Counted from the first letter of the stretch, positions 1 to 6,482 are shown. The stretch is 14,787 nucleotides of DNA from Acidobacteriota bacterium (GCA_021827245.1 JAKAWN010000142.1:1-14787), one strand, 5' to 3'. Program-made: numbers and translations. Notes: generated from the letters alone by a model not told the origin.

Positions 1-114
1 GGCAGAATGAAGATCACTCCGCACCCGGACGGGCGCGTCACGCGTCCTGCCCGCGGCGCGGTGTCTCTAAAAATCACCTTGACACGGCATCGCGCTTTCA
101 GAGATGGCTACCCA
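1..114. other. Downstream flank of the glycosyltransferase gene
   Basis: No coding region is supported. The GC-rich sequence near 27-60 can pair weakly (GGACG...CGTCC) but lacks a U-run, so it is not a clear terminator. Confidence 0.35.
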
Positions 115-1305
115 TCAATCTTTCAGCGCCGTCTCATACGCCTTGAGCAGTTCGCTTTTTTCGATGTCCCAATTCAACTTCTCTTCGATTCGTTTGCGGG
201 CGCGGGCGCCGAGGGTGCGCCTTAATTCTTCGGAATCGAGAAGGGCCAGCATCTGGTGCGCAAAATCCTCGGGATCGTTGGGCCGCGCGTAGAGCGCCGC
301 ATCGCCCGCCGACCGGCGGCCTTCGGTCAGATCATAGAGAACCACCGGCAGGCCGAAAGCCATGTACTCGAGGATCTTGTTCATGGTGGATTTATCGTTC
401 ATGGGGTTCTTGGGATCGGGCGCGACGCCAAAGTCGGCGGTGGAAAGGTAATCCCACATTTCTTTGGCAGGAACGCGCCCGGTGAACTTAACGTCGGAAT
501 CGAGCCCTTTTTCGGCGGCCCAGGCCTTCAGGGTGGCCGCCTCGGTGCCCGCGCCGATCAGCACAAAGGCAACGTCATCGCGCCCGGCATCCCGGACAAT
601 GTACCGGATCGATTCCAGCAGCAGATCGAGGCCATCCTGCGGCCCCATCACGCCCACGTAGGCCACCATCAAGCGTTTGCCGTGCTTCAGCTCGGGCCTG
701 GGCGGCTCAATGCGAACATTCTTCAGGTCGGGGCAGCTTCGAACGACGAACGCGCGCTCCGGCTTCATGCCCCCGCGAGTGAGGGCCACTTCGCGATAGG
801 ACTCATTGGTGGCAATCGAGACAGTTGCCGTGCGATAGGTCAGCCTCTCGGCCAGGCATACGAGGCGATAAAACAGGCCGCGCTTGCCGAACTTGGCTTC
901 GAAGAGTTCAGGATTCAGATCATGGTGGTCAAAGATGAACCGCACGCCAAACAGCCGAAAGAAAAGCGCCACCAGAAACATGGTGTCCGGCGGGTTGCCG
1001 GCGTGGATGATGCGAAAGTGCGTCCGGCGGTAAGCCTTCAGCGCCAGCCAGAATTCCATGGCCAGCGCCTGGGCGTATTCCACCAGGTAGCCGAGCGGCC
1101 CCGATGCTTCGCACAGCCGATGCCGGTAGATTTCAATGCCGTCGCGCACCTCGTAGCGCTGTTCGAAGCCGCGCCCTGTGGGACAGACCACAGAAACACG
1201 ATAGCCTGCTTCAGTCAGCGTGCGAGCCATCTGCCAGATGCGCCGGTCGGTCGGCACCGTGAGATTCTCAATGAGGATGCAGACGCCGGTGGTGGAAGGT
1301 TCCAT
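115..1305 (-). CDS. Glycosyltransferase family 4 (GT-B fold)
   Basis: Predicted cytoplasmic or membrane-associated retaining sugar transferase, 396 aa, probably adding a nucleotide-sugar residue to a lipid-linked surface polysaccharide; donor and acceptor cannot be read from sequence. The N-terminal half has the Rossmann-like start of GT4 enzymes (residues about 7-42, with ENLTVPTDRRIWQMA typical of one GT4 subfamily). The C-terminal half holds the donor-binding segment around residues 305-330 (ILEYMAFGLPVV), with the second Glu of the EX7E motif at 313; the first Glu position is Lys, so the motif is only half kept. I chose the ATG at 1305 because the 30-residue in-frame extension upstream is encoded by 7-bp repeats and looks like an artefact. 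It has no convincing Shine-Dalgarno sequence. It shares strand with the amidotransferase gene, and the S23 insertion lies between them. Family assignment is firm, specificity unknown. Confidence 0.88.
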   Translation of the reverse strand: MEPSTTGVCILIENLTVPTDRRIWQMARTLTEAGYRVSVVCPTGRGFEQRYEVRDGIEIYRHRLCEASGPLGYLVEYAQALAMEFWLALKAYRRTHFRIIHAGNPPDTMFLVALFFRLFGVRFIFDHHDLNPELFEAKFGKRGLFYRLVCLAERLTYRTATVSIATNESYREVALTRGGMKPERAFVVRSCPDLKNVRIEPPRPELKHGKRLMVAYVGVMGPQDGLDLLLESIRYIVRDAGRDDVAFVLIGAGTEAATLKAWAAEKGLDSDVKFTGRVPAKEMWDYLSTADFGVAPDPKNPMNDKSTMNKILEYMAFGLPVVLYDLTEGRRSAGDAALYARPNDPEDFAHQMLALLDSEELRRTLGARARKRIEEKLNWDIEKSELLKAYETALKD

Positions 1306-1325
1306 GATATTTCGTCGCGCAAACA

Positions 1326-1360
1326 GGAAATAGGAAATAGGGAGTAGGAAATTGGGAAAA
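1326..1360 (+). repeat. 7-bp tandem repeat array, left copy (GGRARTA-type)
   Basis: Five consecutive 7-bp units can be read: GGAAATA (1326), GGAAATA (1333), GGGAGTA (1340), GGAAATT (1347) and a decayed GGGAAAA (1354). It lies between the glycosyltransferase start and the S23 stop. A 15-bp stretch (1336-1350) is an exact reverse complement of 1758-1772 in the right array, so the S23 gene sits between inverted copies. Confidence 0.85.
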
Positions 1361-1375
1361 AACGGGCGAACCCCA

Positions 1376-1752
1376 CTAACCTTTTCCCCGCTCAAGAGAG
1401 CGGATCAGGGCGCGTAGCATCTTCCCGAGCGCTTCAGATTGCCCCAGAACCTGCGCGATGGGGCCGTCGCTGATCACCCCAACCCGGGCTGCCAGAATCA
1501 GGTGCGTCTCAAGCTCCTTCAGTGAGCCTTGGGCGACGCGCAAGAATTGGATATATTCACCGCGGCTGTTGCGCCCATACCCTTCTGCAATGTTCGCTGC
1601 AACAGATGCGGCAGAACGCCGAACCTGCGATGTCATTCCGTAAAGCACGTCCCTTGGGAATTGACGCGTCAACTTGTAACACTCCTCCGCAAGGTCCATG
1701 GCTAGCTGCAGACCTTAAGATCTCGGTACGACTGAATGACGCAACTTCCCAT
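1376..1752 (-). pseudogene. Four-helix-bundle S23-family protein, frameshifted
   Basis: This is a member of the 23S rRNA intervening-sequence (S23) four-helix-bundle family, which occurs inside Leptospira-type rRNA insertions and also as stand-alone genes; its molecular role is unknown. The core motifs are present (SQVRRSAASVAANIAEGYGR, then a helix with EYIQFLRVAQGSLKELETHL). The intact downstream frame starts only at ATG 1699 and gives 107 aa without the family's usual first segment. Just upstream, in the other frame, an ATG at 1752 reads MGSCVIQSYRDLKV and then shifts. Restoring one G near 1708 (tg-cag to tgg-cag) gives RDLKVWQLAMDLAEE, the expected family N-terminus, and a 125-aa protein. 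So the gene carries a one-base deletion, unless it is an assembly error. A shorter 107-aa product from 1699 remains possible. It is flanked by inverted 7-bp arrays. Confidence 0.85.
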
Positions 1753-1757
1753 TTCGG

Positions 1758-1796
1758 TTCCTACTCCCTATTCCCTACTTCCTATTTCCTACTCCC
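1758..1796 (-). repeat. 7-bp tandem repeat array, right copy (inverted)
   Basis: On the plus strand there is a partial TTCC followed by five exact 7-bp units: TACTCCC (1762), TATTCCC (1769), TACTTCC (1776), TATTTCC (1783) and TACTCCC (1790). Read on the minus strand these are GGRARTA units, so this array is inverted relative to 1326-1360. The stop codon of the amidotransferase gene (1789-1791) falls inside the array. Confidence 0.88.
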
Positions 1797-3648
1797 GCAT
1801 CCCTCTCCTCATCCAAAGTTCAAAATTCACCAGCGCCCAGATCTGCTTCTGGCGGTCGCGCACGCCGTCGAAGTGCTCGCGCACAAAGTTTTCCATGTTA
1901 ACAACGTTGAAGTACTCCCGCGAGCGCGCATCGGGAGCCAGAAGCAGATCGGCCACAAATGAATTGAGCGTCTTCCTGAACCACGGGCCGACGGGCACGG
2001 TGAATCCCACCTTCCGCCGCCGCAGCGTTTCCGCAGGCAGATACGGGCTGAGCGCCTTTCGCAGCAGCACCTTGGTGCGGAACCCCTGGGTCAGCAGGCG
2101 CACGGGGATGCGCGCGGCAAGTTCCACCAGCTTGTGATCGAGAAATGGCACGCGCTCTTCGATCGAGGCCGCCATGGTCATCTGATCGCCGCGGAGCAGC
2201 AGATTGTCCGGCAGCCAGATCTTGAGATCGGCGTAGAGCATGCGCTTCAGCGGCGGCCGGTCGTGAACCTGCTCGAGGTATTGCGCAAACACGCGCGCCG
2301 GATGCGCCACGTCAACCTGCGCGAGGAAATCCGGCGAGAACAGCGCCTCCCGCTCCTGGCGCGAAAACGAAGCAAACCACGTGGCGGAGCGTTCCGCCTC
2401 GTCCGGAATCGAAAGAGCCTCGAGCGCCAGCTTCACCCGGCGCTGGCGGTAGGGCAGCCACCGGACGATGGTGCTCGTCACCTCCTGCGGAAAGGCCGAG
2501 ACCAGCCCGGCCAGGCGGTCCGCCGCATACTTCGGATAGCCGGCAAAAAGCTCGTCGCTTCCCTCGCCCGCCAGAACCACCTTGACCGTCTCCGAGGCCT
2601 TCAGCGACATGCGGTAAAGGGCAACATCAGTAGGCTCTGCAACGGGTTCGTCACGAAAGGTGATCAGCCGTGAAAGCTGGTCCGCCAGGTCACGCGCCCG
2701 CAGAATCACTTCCGTGTGCTCGGTTGAAAAGCGAGTTGCAATCCGCCGCGCATAGGGCAACTCGCTGTATCGATTCTCTTCAAACCCGACGGAAAACGTC
2801 CGCAATGGGCGCACGCCCAGCTCCGCCATCATGGCTACGATGGCGGTTGAATCGACTCCGCCGCTTAGAAAAACGCCCAGCGGGACATCAGAAATCAGAC
2901 GCAGCCGCACAGCCTCCCGCAGCGCCTCCAGCACCTGGCCCGCGTATTCCTCCGCGGCAAGCGGAGTCTCATCTTCACCCGGCAGGTCCCAGTAGCATTC
3001 CTGGCGAATCCCGGTGGCGTCGGCAATCAGAAAGTGGCCGGGAAGCAACTTGCTGATATTACGGTAAAAAGTATTCGGCGCGGGGACGTAGCGGAAACCG
3101 AAAAAGTCATAGACGGATTGCGGATCGATTTCGACCGGCTGCGTAGTAAGCAGGCGCAGCGCCCGCAACTCAGAGGCGAAGGCCAGACGGTCCGGCTCTG
3201 CGCGGTAGTAAAGCGGCTTCACGCCAATCCGGTCGCGCGCCAGCATCAGCCGGCGTTGCCGCTTGTCCCACAGGGCGAACGCAAACATACCGCGCAGGTG
3301 CTTCAGCAGGCCGGTTCCATACTCTTCGTAAAGGTGGAGAATAACCTCCGTGTCGGAAGCGGTGCGGAGCTGGTGCCGGCCTTCGAGCTGCTTTCGCAAT
3401 TCGCGATGGTTGTAGATTTCTCCGTTAAACGAGATCCACAGGTTCCCGTCCTCGTTCGAGAGCGGTTGGTGTCCGCCGGGCAGATCAATGATGCTCAGCC
3501 GGCGGTTGCCGAGTCCCAGTTCGCCGTCCAGATAGAAGCCTTCATCGTCCGGCCCGCGATGCGCCATCGCGTCCGCCGCGCGCTTCAGCAAAGCCTGGTC
3601 CGCAGGCTCACGCGTCCCGAAATTCAGCACTCCGCAAATTCCGCACAT
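1789..3648 (-). CDS. asnB: Glutamine-dependent asparagine synthase-type amidotransferase
   Basis: A 619-aa two-domain enzyme that hydrolyses glutamine and passes ammonia to an adenylated carboxylate, classically aspartate to asparagine. In polysaccharide clusters related enzymes may instead amidate a sugar or carrier. The N-terminal class II glutaminase domain (residues 1-210) starts MCGICG, with Cys2 as nucleophile after Met removal, and has RLSIIDL and FNGEIYN. The C-terminal ATP-pyrophosphatase domain has the SGGVDS P-loop at 262-267 and the GEGSDELFAGY segment. I chose ATG 3648 because Cys must be residue 2; the 15-residue extension upstream is repeat-derived. No Shine-Dalgarno is visible, since a GC-rich palindromic repeat comes almost up to the start. 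The stop lies in the right 7-bp array, so the insertion may have trimmed or replaced the last residues. The gene symbol is by family; true asparagine synthesis is not proven. Confidence 0.9.
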   Translation of the reverse strand: MCGICGVLNFGTREPADQALLKRAADAMAHRGPDDEGFYLDGELGLGNRRLSIIDLPGGHQPLSNEDGNLWISFNGEIYNHRELRKQLEGRHQLRTASDTEVILHLYEEYGTGLLKHLRGMFAFALWDKRQRRLMLARDRIGVKPLYYRAEPDRLAFASELRALRLLTTQPVEIDPQSVYDFFGFRYVPAPNTFYRNISKLLPGHFLIADATGIRQECYWDLPGEDETPLAAEEYAGQVLEALREAVRLRLISDVPLGVFLSGGVDSTAIVAMMAELGVRPLRTFSVGFEENRYSELPYARRIATRFSTEHTEVILRARDLADQLSRLITFRDEPVAEPTDVALYRMSLKASETVKVVLAGEGSDELFAGYPKYAADRLAGLVSAFPQEVTSTIVRWLPYRQRRVKLALEALSIPDEAERSATWFASFSRQEREALFSPDFLAQVDVAHPARVFAQYLEQVHDRPPLKRMLYADLKIWLPDNLLLRGDQMTMAASIEERVPFLDHKLVELAARIPVRLLTQGFRTKVLLRKALSPYLPAETLRRRKVGFTVPVGPWFRKTLNSFVADLLLAPDARSREYFNVVNMENFVREHFDGVRDRQKQIWALVNFELWMRRGMRE

Positions 3649-3654
3649 CGCAAT

Positions 3655-3730
3655 TGTAGGGGCGCCCCTTGTGGGTCCCCAGGGCGGGGACAAGACCCGC
3701 CCCTGTAGCGGCGGTCTATGACCGCCGGCC
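3655..3730. repeat. REP-like palindromic intergenic element
   Basis: A short GC-rich mosaic fills most of the 105-bp gap between the toroid and amidotransferase genes. It contains a GTAGGGGCGCCCC start, a second block whose minus strand reads GGGGCGGGTCTTGTCCCCGCCC, and the hairpin GGCGGT-CTATG-ACCGCC (3710-3726) preceded by TGTAGC. The same TGTAGCGGCGG hairpin type recurs at 4933-4957, so these belong to one dispersed family. It could stabilise or attenuate the transcript that enters the amidotransferase gene. Confidence 0.7.
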
Positions 3731-3753
3731 CATGTTCACGAAAATACCGGCGC

Positions 3754-4890
3754 TCACAGAGCGCCGCCACAGCCAGCCGGGAATCCGTCTCCGGCTCCCG
3801 CTCCATAAAGCAGATGGAACAGTGTCATCGCCATGGGACGCGGATAAGAGCGCCCGTCCCGCAGGAATCCGTAGTCGCCTGCCGAATAGACAAAGCTGCC
3901 GTCGTTCTTCTGGCGAGCAGCCACGCGGCGATAGCATCTCTCGCTGAGGGCCGCATCCACCAGGCCCAGCCGGGCGGCCTCGTCCAGTGCAGAGGCCAAC
4001 GCGGCGGTGTAATAGTCCACTTCCACGGCGCGGCTGTGGCAATCCTCGGCGCACGCTCCCATAGCCGTCACGCCCGTCGTCAGAAAATTTGCGAGACCGG
4101 GAAGGATGGCGGCGACAGAATCCATGGGCTGCAGCCGCTGCAGCCACGCCAGCTTCAGAAACTCGAAAGCATTGTACTGGTAGCAGAGGTAATGCTCGCG
4201 CCGCCGCTCGTATGCGCTCTCCACCACATAAGCCAGCTCGCCGCTCGCGAGCTGCGCGCTCCGCACAAAATCTATCATGCCACCTATGTGTTCAAGATAG
4301 CGCTCGTCTCCTGTCGCGCGCCACAGTCGCGCAAAAACCCAGGCCGCCTCGACGGAATTGTTCGGCACCTTGCCCCGCGGCCGGTCGAAATAGTTAATCG
4401 CCTTGCCGGCCTCGTGATCCTGAAAGCCGATGTGTTCAATCAGAAAATCGTACCAGCGAATCGCTCCCTGAAGGAATCGCGGTTCCGCTTCGCGCGCGTA
4501 GGAGGCCAGCAGGCCGATCGCGCCCCAGTTGCCTTCCACAGTGGCGATCAGGTGCCGTCGCTCCGGAAGCGGGTAGGCCCAGGTTCCATCGGCGCGCTGC
4601 AGGCTCAGCGTGGCCTCCGTGCTTTCCAGAGCGATATCGCGATAGCGCGAATCGCCCGTGGCTTCATGGAGCATCCAGTTCGACAGGACCCAGTAGCCTT
4701 GCGTCTGGATAAAAACGTAATCGTCATGCCAGGGCAGGAAATCCACCGCGCTCTTCAGAAAGCGCCACGCCCGCAGGTTGAAGCGGACTCCGGCATCCGG
4801 CCCGCGCAGGCGCCCGCAGTCGTAATGGCGGCCAACAAGATATGCATGCAGGCGCTCGGCCGCGCTCAGAAGGTTTTCACGCGCTGGCAT
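3754..4890 (-). CDS. Alpha/alpha-toroid protein, putative polysaccharide-associated
   Basis: A 378-aa soluble protein without signal peptide or membrane segment, so probably cytoplasmic. The sequence is built of repeated paired helices with aromatic and Gly-rich turns: YWVLSNWMLHEATGDSRYRD (about residues 66-85), EGNWGAIGLLASYAREAEPR (118-137), NNSVEAAWVFARLWRATGDERY, YNAFEFLKLAWL and DGSFVYSAGDYGFLRD. This is the pattern of (alpha/alpha)-barrel proteins such as terpenoid-cyclase-like or unsaturated-glycoside/epimerase-like enzymes. I do not recognise a precise family or catalytic residues. Position next to an amidotransferase and a glycosyltransferase suggests a role in surface polysaccharide modification; that is inference. 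ATG 4890 is the only sensible start, but no Shine-Dalgarno precedes it and the repeats begin 7 bp upstream. Alternatives include a regulatory or sugar-binding protein of the same fold. Confidence 0.75.
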   Translation of the reverse strand: MPARENLLSAAERLHAYLVGRHYDCGRLRGPDAGVRFNLRAWRFLKSAVDFLPWHDDYVFIQTQGYWVLSNWMLHEATGDSRYRDIALESTEATLSLQRADGTWAYPLPERRHLIATVEGNWGAIGLLASYAREAEPRFLQGAIRWYDFLIEHIGFQDHEAGKAINYFDRPRGKVPNNSVEAAWVFARLWRATGDERYLEHIGGMIDFVRSAQLASGELAYVVESAYERRREHYLCYQYNAFEFLKLAWLQRLQPMDSVAAILPGLANFLTTGVTAMGACAEDCHSRAVEVDYYTAALASALDEAARLGLVDAALSERCYRRVAARQKNDGSFVYSAGDYGFLRDGRSYPRPMAMTLFHLLYGAGAGDGFPAGCGGAL

Positions 4891-4896
4891 CAGGAA

Positions 4897-4920
4897 AGCA
4901 GTCTAGCAGATTAGCAGGTT
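4897..4920 (+). repeat. Three tandem 8-bp units (AGCAGNNT)
   Basis: AGCAGTCT, AGCAGATT and AGCAGGTT follow each other without gaps directly upstream of the toroid gene start. The last two units overlap the left end of the 126-bp inverted-repeat element, so this may be an end expansion of that element or part of its family consensus. Confidence 0.7.
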
Positions 4921-5037
4921 GCTGAAAAACGTGTAGCGGCGGCTTGATGCCGCCACACAATGATTAAGAAGGCTGAAATTATGGCGACCTAAAGTCGCCG
5001 CTACGGCTCAGCCAATGCGTTTCTCAGCAACCTGTTA
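4912..5037. repeat. 126-bp MITE-like element with 20-bp inverted ends
   Basis: The left end (4912-4931) and the reverse complement of the right end (5018-5037) match at 18 of 20 positions, around the core CAGGTTGCTGA. Inside are two hairpins: GTGT-AGC-GGCGGC-TTGAT-GCCGCC-ACAC (about 4931-4958) and GGCGAC-CTAAA-GTCGCC followed by GCTAC (4983-5004). There is no coding capacity. It resembles a non-autonomous mobile element or a composite REP/BIME unit. It lies upstream of the toroid gene and could carry a promoter or terminator, but I see no clear one. Confidence 0.75.
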
Positions 5038-5269
5038 GGGGTAGCGGGTCTCGCATCTCCCGGGACTTTGCGGGTTTCCTGAATCGCGCGGACGTCTCAC
5101 TTGCAGCGTCCGTCGTCTCGCGAGGTTGATGAGTTTTTCTCTTCCTGCGGGCTTCGATCACCGCCCTTAGCTTCTGCGACAGGCCGCGTGTGCAAAGGCC
5201 CACGCAGCCGGCGGAGGCGGCAGGAACGAGCCCTATTGCGAAACTGACGATTGAGTCCGGAACCGCGGC
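5038..5269. other. Intergenic stretch, no gene seen
   Basis: Together with the 126-bp element this makes a 379-bp gap between the toroid gene and the PilZ gene. Open frames here run through both strands without family signal. The only structure noted is a weak hairpin CGGACG...CGTCCG (around 5091-5113), which could act on the 3' end of the PilZ transcript, though no U-run follows. Confidence 0.5.
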
Positions 5270-5569
5270 CTACCTTAGAACTTCCAGGCCTGCCTGGTTC
5301 AGTTGCGGAACACGAAACGGGCCTGTCCAGACCACGCGGCAGCGCCTGAAACACTGTCCCGTCCCGCTCAAAAGGACGCTGACCACCTGTCCCTGGCGCA
5401 GCGAATTCCCTGTCACCACCCTCAGACCATGGTCAGAAAGATCCATGATCGCCCCGAACCATTTCGGGGAATTCTCCGGTGACGGCTCCCACAGCGTCAC
5501 TGGCAGGGTCTTGCTAACACGTGGGGAACGGGTTCTCCGGGGAAACGTACCTTCCATTATGGCAGGCAT
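5270..5569 (-). CDS. Small single-domain PilZ protein
   Basis: A 99-aa protein made of one PilZ domain, the family that binds cyclic di-GMP and switches polysaccharide synthesis, motility or adhesion. The D-x-S-x-x-G motif is intact (DLSDHG, residues 43-48), followed by the expected beta strands and the closing VVWTGPFRVPQLNQAGLEVL. The N-terminal arginine motif is RRTRSPR (11-17), in which no two arginines have the exact RxxxR spacing, because a Thr stands where the first Arg is expected; binding may be altered. The start at 5569 is supported by AAAGGAG (5576-5582) six bases upstream. The gene stands alone, between repeat-rich gaps, on the same strand as the polysaccharide genes 380 bp away, so control of that cluster is possible but not shown. 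Confidence 0.88.
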   Translation of the reverse strand: MPAIMEGTFPRRTRSPRVSKTLPVTLWEPSPENSPKWFGAIMDLSDHGLRVVTGNSLRQGQVVSVLLSGTGQCFRRCRVVWTGPFRVPQLNQAGLEVLR

Positions 5570-5575
5570 AGGCTT

Positions 5576-5582
5576 CTCCTTT
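5576..5582 (-). promoter_or_regulatory. Ribosome binding site of the PilZ gene
   Basis: AAAGGAG on the minus strand, six bases before ATG 5569. It decides this start over the in-frame ATG four codons later. Confidence 0.8.
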
Positions 5583-5818
5583 GGGACCGTATTATTTGTT
5601 AATATCCCGAATCTACCTCGAACCCCCGCCCAAGGTCAACCACATTTTCGATTCCTGGTCGCTGGAACTCAGGAATTCTCTGGGGATTCCTTCCGCCATG
5701 ATTAACGCTCTAATCGATTGAAGACAAATAGTTTAATTCCTGCCGCACTTGCCGCAAAATCAGCGGGTAGCGAGGACCGCCGGTTTTGGTCCGCGTCTTT
5801 TAGCTGCGATGCCGCGGG
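5583..5818. other. Intergenic stretch upstream of the PilZ gene
   Basis: No gene is supported here. It must hold the PilZ promoter, but I found no -35/-10 pair with acceptable spacing; an AT-rich patch (5590-5607) lies just upstream of the ribosome binding site. Around 5771-5795 there is a short inverted pair, GGACC...GGTCC, of the same GC-rich intergenic style as the repeats that follow. Confidence 0.4.
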
Positions 5819-5855
5819 TGGCGCATACGTTCCGCAGTTTGGAATGTATGCGCCA
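5819..5855. repeat. 15-bp stem hairpin
   Basis: TGGCGCATACGTTCC, a 7-base loop (GCAGTTT), then GGAATGTATGCGCCA. The arms pair at all 15 positions, with one G-T wobble. No U-run follows on either strand, so it is more likely a dispersed palindromic repeat than a terminator. Confidence 0.8.
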
Positions 5856-5949
5856 TGTGAGCAACATCTGCGTTTGAGACACAATGCATCTGATAATGGC
5901 GAGAAAATAGAGGCCCATAAACCGCGGGTCGCAGGCGGCCAATCTCGCA

Positions 5950-6153
5950 GGCCCGGAGGGCCGGAAGATTTTAGCCCATGGCGTCGGCCGTGGGACTGAA
6001 AAGGCCATTCGAATCTTCTAAGCCCCGGAGGGGCGAAAGAATGCCGCCTGGCTTCGATGGATCCTTTCGCCCTTTCAGGCATGATCCTGGGCGTTATGGC
6101 CTACTTTCCCATGGCTTGCGCCAGAGGCCAGCTTCTTTGCCCCCTCCCGGGGC
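5950..6153. repeat. Mosaic of GC-rich palindromic modules in opposing orientations
   Basis: Modules include GGCCC-GGA-GGGCC with GGAAGAT after it (5950-5969), CCCATGGC-GTCG-GCCGTGGG (5975-5994) and GCCCC-GGA-GGGGC followed by GAAAGAATGC (6022-6044). Two further modules read the same way on the minus strand: GCCTGAAAGGGCGAAAGGATC (about 6060-6080) and AGCCCCGGGAGGGGGCAAAGAAGC (6131-6154). The plus-strand and minus-strand sets face each other around 6050. Open frames across this region are by-products of the repeats. Confidence 0.7.
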
Positions 6154-6259
6154 TCAGTGGTGCGTGTTTAGCATGTGCAGACCAAACGTCGTCGGCCATT
6201 GGAAAGACCGTGGCTCCAACCCCAAGCAATTCGTCATTGAGCGCCCCGCGCGAATTTGC

Positions 6260-6288
6260 TTGACAACCAAAGGCTACTGTGCTAGTCT
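6260..6288 (+). promoter_or_regulatory. Sigma70-type promoter with extended -10, no known gene behind it
   Basis: TTGACA (6260-6265) is a full -35 consensus. After a 17-base spacer comes TAGTCT (6283-6288), preceded by TG one base away as in extended -10 promoters. The predicted start is near 6295. No credible coding region follows within 700 bases, so it could drive a small RNA or a long leader toward glyA. Confidence 0.55.
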
Positions 6289-6294
6289 ACTTAA

Positions 6295-6464
6295 TGGTCG
6301 GCTTGGCGGATCGCGCCAGCCGGTCACAGGGCTCGGCGGAAGGGCCAGCGATGTTTGTCGCTGTAATATTTGCAAAGGCTACATGGTGAAGGCAAAAAAC
6401 GATGTTTTACAGGCCGAAAACATTTCAAGTAACTGATAAACAAGGTAATGGCCTGTTTTTTGCC
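6295..6464 (+). ncRNA. Candidate structured small RNA (unproven)
   Basis: Downstream of the promoter at 6260 the sequence has several hairpins: CGGCT/AGCCG with GGC/GCC stacked inside (6299-6322), CAGCGA-TGTTTG-TCGCTG (6346-6363), and a long-range pairing of GGCAAAAAAC (6391-6400) with GTTTTTTGCC (6455-6464), helped by AGGCC/GGCCT (6411-6415 and 6450-6454). The last pairing includes a T6 tract and may serve as an end structure; a T7 tract follows at 6494-6500. I recognise no known RNA family. Only a 31-codon open frame starts at the predicted transcript start, without a ribosome binding site. Confidence 0.3.
6391..6464. repeat. Interrupted inverted repeat GGCAAAAAAC / GTTTTTTGCC
   Basis: Perfect 10-bp arms at 6391-6400 and 6455-6464 enclose a second pair, AGGCC (6411-6415) and GGCCT (6450-6454). 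The left side has 10 extra bases between the two blocks. It may be a bidirectional A-tract/T-tract terminator or the foot of a structured RNA. Confidence 0.65.
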
Positions 6465-6482
6465 CGTAAATGCGCGTGAGAC

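Noticed and set aside
256..1347. Long plus-strand open frame opposite the glycosyltransferase
   Set aside because: It is antisense to a gene with clear family motifs, and its translation is rich in Arg, His and Gln with no family signal, as expected of a shadow frame in GC-rich DNA.
1306..1395. N-terminal extension of the glycosyltransferase to 1395
   Set aside because: The added residues (FLLPISYFLF) are the translated 7-bp repeat array; the conserved domain starts after ATG 1305.
1326..1796. Heptamer arrays as a CRISPR array
   Set aside because: The units are 7 bp and contiguous, with no spacers and no cas genes nearby.
3718..4914. 398-codon plus-strand open frame opposite the toroid gene
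   Set aside because: Composition is typical of an antisense shadow. The minus-strand frame has regular helical repeats and a protein-like composition, so that strand was chosen.
5702..6082. 126-codon minus-strand frame in the palindrome zone
   Set aside because: Its translation comes from the palindromic modules themselves (for example HSFAPPGLRRFEWPFQS), so it is repeat read-through rather than a gene.
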